The notes below the pieces were generated by a model, which saw only the letters and a program-made list of their open reading frames with translations, had not been told where the DNA came from and did no database searches. Both the position numbers and the translations under genes were made by a program. A stretch of DNA of 37,252 nt from an uncultured Phycisphaerales bacterium (GTDB taxonomy: Bacteria; Planctomycetota; Phycisphaerae; Tepidisphaerales; Tepidisphaeraceae): positions 1 to 37,252 of the forward strand of contig CAIQIQ010000004.1 in assembly GCA_903871935.1 (NCBI GenBank). The letters run 5' to 3'. Of the stretch, positions 29,521-35,281 are shown piece after piece. Every line of letters starts with the position of its first letter. The stretch's first letter is position 1.

Positions 29521-29551
29521 TTGGCCCACAGTGGCCCAAATCGTGGGCCAA
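29521..29551. promoter_or_regulatory. TGGCCC inverted repeat upstream of the replication operon
   Basis: TTGGCCCAC (29521-29529) with GTGGGCCAA (29543-29551), an exact 9-bp inverted repeat; a further TGGCCCAAA copy (29532-29540) sits in its loop, identical to the terminator arm at 29431-29439. A TATATA box follows at 29563-29568. This looks like an operator just before the promoter of the HTH-primase operon. Confidence 0.5.
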
Positions 29552-29602
29552 TCCTCTTGCTCTATATAGGCGGGCAAGTGTCCGCCGCAAGAGGACTAGA
29601 CA

Positions 29603-29803
29603 ATGGACCAGAAATTGACGTTACCGGAGATAGCGAGGCGGCTGGGTGAGCCGTTGCACCGTGTTCGGTACGCGGTGGAAACGTACCGAATTGAACCGAG
29701 CGAGCGCATAGGCATTATGCGAGTGTGGGGAGAGGCCCAGGTTGCCGCGATTCAATCCGCCCTGCGCAGGATCGCACAGGGGAGGGGGAACTATGGCCGC
29801 TGA
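29603..29803 (+). CDS. small MerR-like HTH protein
   Basis: A 66-residue protein: KLTLPEIARRLGEPLHRVRYAVETYRIEPSERIGIMRVWGEAQVAAIQSALRRI. The first helices (LPEIARRLGEPLHRVRYAVE) are like the MerR/HTH_17 DNA-binding fold and IGIMRVWGEAQVAAI like its wing and last helix. AAGAGGA lies 7-8 bases before the ATG. Its end overlaps the next HTH gene by 11 bp, so the two are translationally coupled and form the head of the replication operon. Confidence 0.7.
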   Translation: MDQKLTLPEIARRLGEPLHRVRYAVETYRIEPSERIGIMRVWGEAQVAAIQSALRRIAQGRGNYGR

Positions 29804-30017
29804 ACCCTTGGTCGTCGACATTCGCGGCGTTGCCGAATTGCTGAGCGTGTCCCGCGCAGGCGTCTATAACCTAATCGCGGCTGGCAGGTTCGGGCCGGAA
29901 CGGATTCGGCTGGGCAACAAAAGCGTTCGGGTATCGGTTTCGGAACTCCGGGCCTGGCTGGCGGCTGGTGCGCCTCCTCAAGACCGGTGGCAGGAAATGA
30001 GAGGAACGGCGCAATGA
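29793..30017 (+). CDS. excisionase/AlpA-type HTH protein
   Basis: A 74-residue protein: VDIRGVAELLSVSRAGVYNLIAAGRFGPERIRLGNKSVRVSVSELRAWLAAG is a complete HTH_17 domain with wing (IRLGNKSVRV). It overlaps the preceding gene by 11 bp and the primase start by ATGA. It is probably a Xis-like or operon-regulating protein, the second of this fold in the element. A longer frame from 29742 is not needed for the domain. Confidence 0.8.
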   Translation: MAAEPLVVDIRGVAELLSVSRAGVYNLIAAGRFGPERIRLGNKSVRVSVSELRAWLAAGAPPQDRWQEMRGTAQ

Positions 30018-32569
30018 CCACCTTGACCAATCCAATCGCACAAATCCATCCGGCCACAGACTTCAATGAGATTCGCCGCGCACTGCACCTGATCGTGCCG
30101 TTCGGTCAGGTATTCGAGATCCGTGCACTCGACGCATCGCTGCAAGGCGAGCGCTATATTGGCACCGTATCGGGGTACTTTGACAGTGCAGAAGCGGCAA
30201 CGCAGGCGATCAGGAAACTGACATCGGCGACCGGCGTCTATGTTACCCTCAATCCGGTTGACCCTGCACTCTTGGCCCGGGCCAAGAACCGTCTGCATAT
30301 GTGCCGCAGGGATGACCCGACCACCGGTGACGCAAACATCATGCGCCGGAGATCGTTGCTGGTAGACGTTGACCCAAAGCGGCCCACAGGAATATCGGCA
30401 ACAGATGCCGAGCGCGCGGCCGCTATTGCCTTGGTGCGGACGATCCGCCAGACGCTTGCTGCCGAGGGGTGGCCTGAGCCGATCCTGGCGGACAGTGGCA
30501 ATGGCGGTCACCTGCTGTACCGCATCGACCTTCCGGCCGACGACGGCGGCCTGGTCGAGCGATGCCTGAAGGCGATCGCCTTCAAGTTCGGCACATCGAA
30601 GCTCGACGTGGATACGAAGGTTGGGAACCCCTCCCGAATCACAAAGCTCTACGGGACAGTCGCATGTAAGGGTGACCATACCGCTGAGCGGCCACATCGG
30701 CTGGCACATTTGCTCGAGGTGCCTGAGACGCGTCAGGTTGTCCCTATCGAATGCCTGCAGGCTCTTGCGGCCTCAGTGCCATCCCCGGCGAAGACGACGG
30801 CACAGACTCTCACGGGCGACAAACAATTCGATCTGGATCGGTGGATGAATACATACTGCCCCGAGGCGGAGGGACCCGTGGACTGGTCCGGTGGGAGGAA
30901 GTGGATCTTCCCAATATGCCCGTGGAATCCCGAGCACACCAACCGGAGTGCTTATGTCGTGCAGAGGACGGATGGCGCGATCGGCGCCGGCTGCCATCAC
31001 AACGGGTGTGCGGACAACGACTGGCATAGCCTGAGAGCAACTCGTGAGCCGGGGTGGCAGCGACCGTCGGAGCGGGCATCACATGCTCCTGCTGCCCCCG
31101 GGCAGGCAACGGATGCCGACGATTCCGCTGAGGCCGGGGGCGAAGAGGCTGCCATCGTTCCACTCGGAGAACGCGATCCAAGCACCGGCCGACTCGTCCT
31201 TTCCCCGGCCAAAACGCTGCCGACGGCGGAGGCGTTTGTGCGGCAGTTCTACATGCATGATCAGTCGCCGACCATCCATAACTACGTGGACAAGTTGATG
31301 GTCTGGCGCGGAAACCGGTACGTTGAGGTCGAGGATGAACAGATCCGGCACGCCCTGCAGCCTTGGTTGCATGGTGCGTCGAAACATCAGTTCGATAAGA
31401 AGACGGGCACGTTTGAGCTGGTGGACTTTGACTCCAACCCACGCACCATAGACTCGGCCCTTAGATCTATCCGCACGTATACGCATGTACGGGCTGAAAT
31501 CACTCCGACCGCATGGCTGGATGGGGGCAAGGGCCGGCCGGATCCGCGTAACATCCTGGCGTTTCCGAGTGGGATACTGGATCTGGCTACCGGGCAGGTA
31601 CTGCCCCCGACTCCGGCACTCTTTAACACTGCGGCAATCGATTTCGACTACTGCCCGAACCCGAAGCCTCCGAAGTTGTGGAATGCGTTCCTCAAGCAGT
31701 TGTTCGGCGATGATCTCGAATCCGTCCAACTGCTCCAGGAGTGGGCGGGGTATAGCCTGGTTGCCGATACCAGTCAGCAGAAAATGCTGATGATTGTCGG
31801 CCCGAAGCGTTCGGGGAAGGGCACCCTCGCTCGAATCCTGACAAGCCTCGTTGGGGCCGGCACCGTCGTTGGTCCGACCACGGGCAGCCTTGCGGGCCAA
31901 TTCGGTTTGCAGCCACTGATCGGGAAGTCGCTGGCTATCGTGTCTGATGCCCGCTTCGCTGGCGAGAAAGTCGCCATTCTGGTCGAGAGACTGCTATGCA
32001 TTTCGGGGGAGGACACGCTTACCATCGATCGGAAGTTCCTTCCCTCAGTGACGATGCGTCTACCCACTCGGTTTATGTTCCTGACCAACGAATTGCCCCG
32101 GATGAACGATGCCAGCGGCGCACTAGCTAACCGTTTCCTGATTCTTCGGCTTATACAGAGTTTCTTCGGCCAGGAGGACCCAATGCTCACCCAGAAGCTG
32201 CTGCAGGAGTTGCCGGGCATCCTGTGTTGGGCTATTGACGGCCTCAAACGTCTTCGTGACCGAGGTCATTTTGCACAACCCCGTTCGGTCGCCGATGCGG
32301 TTCAGGATCTTGAGGATCTCGGCTCGTCCGTTGGAGCGTTCGTCCGGGAGTGCTGCGAAGTCGGTCTTGGTCGCCGGGCATGTGTCGGGGAACTCTACGA
32401 AGCTTGGCGCAAATGGTGCGAGGCCGATGGGCGGAACCTAGTGATCAACAAGCAGACTTTCGGCCGGGATCTGTCTGCAGCAGTACCGGGCATCGTGTGC
32501 CGGAAGAATAGCACCGCGGGCACGCGTTTCTACGACGGAATCGGGCTACGCTACGGGGGGGCGGTCTGA
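30014..32569 (+). CDS. primase-helicase (PrimPol N-terminus, SF3/D5-like helicase C-terminus)
   Basis: An 851-residue replication protein. Residues about 1-240 look like an archaeo-eukaryotic primase: LLVDVDPKRP with the metal-binding Asp118 and Asp120, SGNGGHLLYRI and NPSRITKLYG. A cysteine/histidine cluster (CPWNPEH...CHHNGC, about 300-335) is likely a zinc site. Residues about 400-530 are the linker region of D5-type helicases; the SF3 helicase follows with Walker A GPKRSGKGT (596-604) and the downstream block LPTRFMFLTNELPRMNDASGALANRFLILRL. The C-terminus has a small winged-helix-like part (FVRECCEVG...). It opens the replication origin and primes synthesis. The start is the ATG overlapping the preceding stop; a GTG at 29987 is less likely. 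Confidence 0.9.
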   Translation: MTTLTNPIAQIHPATDFNEIRRALHLIVPFGQVFEIRALDASLQGERYIGTVSGYFDSAEAATQAIRKLTSATGVYVTLNPVDPALLARAKNRLHMCRRDDPTTGDANIMRRRSLLVDVDPKRPTGISATDAERAAAIALVRTIRQTLAAEGWPEPILADSGNGGHLLYRIDLPADDGGLVERCLKAIAFKFGTSKLDVDTKVGNPSRITKLYGTVACKGDHTAERPHRLAHLLEVPETRQVVPIECLQALAASVPSPAKTTAQTLTGDKQFDLDRWMNTYCPEAEGPVDWSGGRKWIFPICPWNPEHTNRSAYVVQRTDGAIGAGCHHNGCADNDWHSLRATREPGWQRPSERASHAPAAPGQATDADDSAEAGGEEAAIVPLGERDPSTGRLVLSPAKTLPTAEAFVRQFYMHDQSPTIHNYVDKLMVWRGNRYVEVEDEQIRHALQPWLHGASKHQFDKKTGTFELVDFDSNPRTIDSALRSIRTYTHVRAEITPTAWLDGGKGRPDPRNILAFPSGILDLATGQVLPPTPALFNTAAIDFDYCPNPKPPKLWNAFLKQLFGDDLESVQLLQEWAGYSLVADTSQQKMLMIVGPKRSGKGTLARILTSLVGAGTVVGPTTGSLAGQFGLQPLIGKSLAIVSDARFAGEKVAILVERLLCISGEDTLTIDRKFLPSVTMRLPTRFMFLTNELPRMNDASGALANRFLILRLIQSFFGQEDPMLTQKLLQELPGILCWAIDGLKRLRDRGHFAQPRSVADAVQDLEDLGSSVGAFVRECCEVGLGRRACVGELYEAWRKWCEADGRNLVINKQTFGRDLSAAVPGIVCRKNSTAGTRFYDGIGLRYGGAV

Positions 32570-33159
32570 TGCACTACCCCATTTTCTTCTCTCTCTCGTC
32601 CCTGGGTGTCGCACAGTACCGCGATAGTACCGCGATGCATCTACCCATCGCGGTACTGTTTCAAGCGGTAACCACTGCGTCGCAATCTACCAGTGCCGTG
32701 AAGTGCCGCGGTCTTTTCTATACACGCGCGTGCGCGGGCTCGCATACGTGCATCCACGCACACGCAGGAAGCGATATAGCGCACAATAGGGAGGACCGCG
32801 GCACTTCGCGGCACTGCCACGACAATACGCAAGGGCGATGGGGGTCCTGCGTCGACCTGCCACATCCCCCAGAACGGAAGCTATCCTATGCCCCCTTTGA
32901 GCCCCAATCTCCGTTTGCGAAGTACGAGGGCGAAACAGTATCGCACGTACTCAAGCACGATCCGGACTACTGCCGATGGTTCGCCAGGAACGTAGGAGCA
33001 GAGACTGAGGAATGCGAAGAGGTGATTGCGGAGATCCAGGCAAAACCATCAAGAACGGTTGAGGAGACCGGTCACCAACGCAGTAGTTTCCGTAGCGGAC
33101 AGCGTTGTATGCCACCTGGCATGCCAGTGGCCGCGACGTTGACAGGCAGGGTAGGATAA
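32569..33159 (+). CDS. ORF with C-terminal exonuclease X-like domain, overlapping the repeat array
   Basis: The frame starts on a TGATG overlap with the primase stop. Its first about 100 residues translate the repeat array at 32615-32815 and look non-protein (rich in His, Cys, Arg). From about residue 104, APFEPQSPFAKYEGETVSHVLKHDPDYCRWFARNVG resembles the C-terminal domain of exonuclease X-like proteins (F-x-KY-G---V---DP-Y--W). No in-frame ATG precedes this part, so either the first half is translated or the gene has lost its start. I consider the C-terminal half real and the N-terminal half doubtful. Confidence 0.5.
   Translation: MHYPIFFSLSSLGVAQYRDSTAMHLPIAVLFQAVTTASQSTSAVKCRGLFYTRACAGSHTCIHAHAGSDIAHNREDRGTSRHCHDNTQGRWGSCVDLPHPPERKLSYAPFEPQSPFAKYEGETVSHVLKHDPDYCRWFARNVGAETEECEEVIAEIQAKPSRTVEETGHQRSSFRSGQRCMPPGMPVAATLTGRVG
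32615..32657. repeat. iteron-like repeats AGTACCGCGAT
   Basis: Two head-to-tail copies of AGTACCGCGAT (32615-32625 and 32626-32636) are followed by an inverted copy (32646-32657); the second and third make a perfect 12-bp stem with 8-base loop. They lie 46 bp after the primase stop. Confidence 0.85.
32692..32815. repeat. 21-bp inverted repeat built of AGTGCCG units, candidate origin
   Basis: The 21 bp at 32692-32712 (two AGTGCCG units) recur inverted at 32795-32815 with one mismatch. The 82 bp between hold alternating purine-pyrimidine stretches (ACACGCGCGTGCGC) and ACGCACACGCA. Together with the AGTACCGCGAT repeats this is a probable replication origin recognised by the primase-helicase. 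Confidence 0.7.
33105..33128 (-). repeat. arm-type repeat, copy 3 (inverted)
   Basis: Reverse complement matches 22 of 24 positions of the repeats at 18732-18756 and 34767-34791, including both TGGCAT boxes. It lies 36 bp before the HTH regulator. Confidence 0.8.
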
Positions 33160-33163
33160 GACC

Positions 33164-33376
33164 ATGGCAAAACTAAAGAGCATCGTGGAGCAGTTGCGGG
33201 CGGAAGTAGCCGAAGCCGAAAAGCGAGGTATGACTCGCTATCAGATTGCCAAGCTGGCGGGGATGCGGCACATCGTGCTCAAGCGTGTTGCGGACGGCGA
33301 AGCGATCCCTCGCATCGACACAGCAGAGAAGATCCTGAACGCCATCGGACGGTCGTTGATAATAGGCACTAATTAG
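33164..33376 (+). CDS. XRE-like helix-turn-helix regulator next to the integrase
   Basis: A 70-residue protein: KRGMTRYQIAKLAGMRHIVLKRVADGEAIPRIDTAEKILNAIGRSLI is a Cro/CI-like HTH, preceded by a short charged helix (SIVEQLRAEVAEAEK). It lies directly upstream of the integrase, and the integrase promoter (33356-33384) sits inside its last codons with a palindrome in the spacer. The most natural reading is that it represses or times int expression. The upstream arm-type repeat may also be part of its control region. Confidence 0.8.
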   Translation: MAKLKSIVEQLRAEVAEAEKRGMTRYQIAKLAGMRHIVLKRVADGEAIPRIDTAEKILNAIGRSLIIGTN

Positions 33377-33384
33377 TGTATAGT
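33356..33384 (+). promoter_or_regulatory. integrase promoter with palindrome in the spacer
   Basis: TTGATA (33356-33361, 5 of 6 to the -35 consensus), 17-bp spacer, TATAGT (33379-33384, 5 of 6 to the -10). The spacer contains the perfect 12-bp palindrome CACTAATTAGTG (33367-33378). The expected start is near 33391, 39 bp before the integrase ATG. Confidence 0.75.
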
Positions 33385-33429
33385 GCTCTTGGCGGCATTG
33401 CTGGACGCTGCCAAGACGAAAGGTGCAAA

Positions 33430-33972
33430 ATGAGAATCCGCAAGATCACCTACATCCGTGACGGGAAGAAGACCCAGAGCGACAAATGGTATGCTTCGTG
33501 GCAGGATTCATCCGGGCGCCTGCGCCGGTTGGCGCTCTTTCCTGACCGTAAGGCCAGTCAGGAGGCCGCCGGGAAGATCGAGAAGCTGGAATCCATCCGG
33601 GCATCGGGCGACATGATCCCGCCAGAACTCTCCCGGTTCATCGAGGGCACAACTCCATACATCCGGGAGAAGCTGGCGGAGTTTGGCGTACTGCCACAAT
33701 CGGCCATCACGGCGGGCAAGCCGCTTGCCGACCATTTGGCCGACTTTGCCGACGCCCTCCGCGACAAGGGCACAACCGACGCTCAGGCGGAGCTTGTGAG
33801 TGTCCGGGCCGGTCGCATCTTCAAGCTGTGCGGTTTTGTCTCGTGGCAGGACATATCCGCCAGTCGCCTGCAAGCCTGCATTGGCGAACTCCGCAAAGAC
33901 ACGCCTGAGAAGAGGGGCTTGAGCATACAGACCGCCAACTTCTATTTGAACGCCTGCAAGCAGTTTGCCTGA
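33430..33972 (+). CDS. int: tyrosine integrase, N-terminal part (ends at in-frame TGA)
   Basis: 180 residues from MRIRKITYIRDGKK, with AAAGGTG before the ATG. It has the N-terminal arm-binding-like beta segment (TYIRDGKKTQSDKWYASWQDSSGRLRRLALFPDRKASQ) and the helical core-binding domain (DHLADFADALRDKGTTDAQAELVSVRAGRIFKL..., SIQTANFYLNACKQFA). It ends at TGA (33970-33972). The next codons in the same frame read WMVKDRRA, the usual continuation KQF-xRWMVKDRRA of this family, so the TGA stands where CGA (Arg) is expected. This is probably a single nonsense change; a sequencing error or read-through are alternatives. The catalytic part is listed separately. Confidence 0.8.
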   Translation: MRIRKITYIRDGKKTQSDKWYASWQDSSGRLRRLALFPDRKASQEAAGKIEKLESIRASGDMIPPELSRFIEGTTPYIREKLAEFGVLPQSAITAGKPLADHLADFADALRDKGTTDAQAELVSVRAGRIFKLCGFVSWQDISASRLQACIGELRKDTPEKRGLSIQTANFYLNACKQFA

Positions 33973-33975
33973 TGG

Positions 33976-34941
33976 ATGGTGAAAGATCGCCGGGCGCATG
34001 AGTCGGCCATCGGCCACTTGGACGGGCAGAACGTCAAACTTGACCGGAGGCATGATCGCCGGGCACTGTCTGCCGATGAACTCTGCCGGTTGCTCAATGC
34101 GGCGGCGGCCGCCCCGGTTCGCTTCGGGATGACCGGCACGGAGCGCGCTTGCCTCTATCGCCTCGCCGTTGAGACAGGCTTGCGGGCTGGCGAGCTTCGG
34201 AGCTTGACGGCCGGGAGCTTCCATCTGGACGGCGACGCCCCTACGGTGAGCATTGCGGCGGCCTACGCCAAGAATCGCCGGGAGGATACCCTTCCGCTTC
34301 GCAAGGTGACGGCCGAAGCCATCCGCCCCTTTATCGCGTCCAAGATGCCGGCGGTGACGGTGTTCGCCATGCCGACGTGTCCCGGAAAGACGGCCGACAT
34401 GTTCCGGGCCGACCTTGCCGACGCCCGCAAGGCATGGCTGGATGGCTGCCAGACGCAGCAGGAACGCGAGCAAGCCTCAGAGAGTACATTCCTGCTTCCC
34501 CTTGACGCAGCGGGCCGCCATGCCGATTTCCACAGCCTGCGGCATACGTTCATCAGCAACCTTGCGGCTGGTGGCGTTCACCCCAAGACCGCCCAGACCT
34601 TGGCGCGGCATTCCACGATCACCTTGACGATGGACCGTTACACCCACGTCCGCGCGGCCGACTGTGCCGACGCCCTGAGTGTGCTGCCCAACCTCCCCGA
34701 TCCCCTGAGCTTGCCTCAGCAGGCCTTGGCGACAGGAACGGACGGCCAGAGCATTCAGATTGACGCTACTGGCATGCTGGGTGGCATACAAGGGGAAACA
34801 ACGGGCACAAGCGGTCAGATGATGGTAACCCCCTCAACGCAAGAATCCCCAGTAAATACCGGGGATTCTGAAGCGGAGGCGACAGGATTTGAACCTGTGG
34901 ACACCTTGCGGCGTCTCCGGTTTTCAAGACCGGTGCAATAA
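33976..34941 (+). CDS. int: tyrosine integrase, catalytic part
   Basis: 321 residues beginning at an in-frame ATG three bases after the TGA of the N-terminal part, so re-initiation is possible. The catalytic set is intact: Arg70 (ETGLRAGEL), Lys99 (AYAKN), His186 and Arg189 (HSLRH), His212 (LARHST) and the nucleophile Tyr222 (MDRYTH). The C-terminus runs into the tRNA gene and ends LRFSRPVQ, where the stop codon is supplied by the D-arm region of the host tRNA. In a circular form the frame would instead continue into the tail at 18619-18867. It recombines tRNA-Ser. Activity is doubtful as long as the N-terminal domain is split off. Confidence 0.85.
   Translation: MVKDRRAHESAIGHLDGQNVKLDRRHDRRALSADELCRLLNAAAAAPVRFGMTGTERACLYRLAVETGLRAGELRSLTAGSFHLDGDAPTVSIAAAYAKNRREDTLPLRKVTAEAIRPFIASKMPAVTVFAMPTCPGKTADMFRADLADARKAWLDGCQTQQEREQASESTFLLPLDAAGRHADFHSLRHTFISNLAAGGVHPKTAQTLARHSTITLTMDRYTHVRAADCADALSVLPNLPDPLSLPQQALATGTDGQSIQIDATGMLGGIQGETTGTSGQMMVTPSTQESPVNTGDSEAEATGFEPVDTLRRLRFSRPVQ
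34767..34791 (+). repeat. arm-type repeat, copy 2
   Basis: Exact copy of 18732-18756, in the same orientation, 80 bp before the right attachment core and within the integrase coding region. Confidence 0.85.
34842..34869. repeat. GAATCCCC-type hairpin next to the attachment core
   Basis: AGAATCCCC (34842-34850) and its exact complement (34861-34869) around a 10-base loop, ending three bases before the tRNA repeat. It resembles the hairpin at 29482-29508. Confidence 0.7.
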
Positions 34942-34960
34942 ACCGCTCTGCCACGCCTCC
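34874..34960 (-). tRNA. tRNA-Ser(UGA)
   Basis: 87 nt with a 7-bp acceptor stem (GGAGGCG with CGCCTCC), D-arm, anticodon stem CCGGT/ACCGG around CTTGAAA (anticodon TGA), a long variable arm GACGCC-GCAA-GGTGTC and T-arm with GGTTCAAATCC. The discriminator is G; CCA is not encoded. Serine class is supported by the long variable arm and anticodon. Its 3' half is duplicated at the other end of the element, so the 3' half here is probably element-derived. Confidence 0.95.
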
Positions 34961-35281
34961 GGGCGTTCGGGCGGGAAGTTTAACGGATGGGAGCAGGTTT
35001 GTCAGGTGGCGAGATACGCGAGTACGGAGACGATGTTCATGGCGCAAGCACTCTTTCGAGCCCTTATGTAATCATGATGGGACATCTGCCAAGAAACGGG
35101 AGGTATTCCCATTGCGGTGAGGAGTTTACGGCTGGTATGGTGGCCCTTGTTATGGTTGTGTCTGCAGAAAGACGGTAGCGGGCTTGAGCTAGCTTGAGGA
35201 TGACACATCGGTCTTCCCCGCATCCTGTTGCTCTGAATAATGATGCTTGAGCAGTATCCCAATCCACGAAAGGGAATGGCG
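34961..35281. other. intergenic region right of the tRNA
   Basis: Contains the tRNA promoter on the minus strand and, presumably, the promoter of the large secreted protein on the plus strand. I see no further gene, repeat or terminator. Confidence 0.5.
34977..35005 (-). promoter_or_regulatory. promoter of tRNA-Ser
   Basis: On the minus strand CTGACA (35000-35005, 5 of 6), 17-bp spacer, TAAACT (34977-34982, 4 of 6), ending 16 bases upstream of the mature 5' end. Confidence 0.55.

Larger units (their letters stand above)
18591..34931. mobile_element. integrated element in tRNA-Ser(UGA)
   Basis: The boundaries are set by a direct repeat of the tRNA 3' half: 18591-18619 equals 34872-34900 (29 bp), and 18634-18650 equals 34915-34931 (17 bp, anticodon region), with a diverged variable arm between. 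The tyrosine integrase lies next to the intact tRNA, as is usual. The element, about 16.3 kb, carries cargo, HTH regulators, a PrimPol-SF3 primase-helicase, iteron-like repeats and an integrase. No conjugation, capsid or terminase genes are visible, so it is best described as an integrative element or satellite with its own replication, not a complete prophage or ICE. Confidence 0.88.

Noticed and set aside
18591..34931. Complete prophage or conjugative element
   Set aside because: No capsid, terminase, portal, tail, relaxase or type IV secretion genes are visible between the attachment sites.
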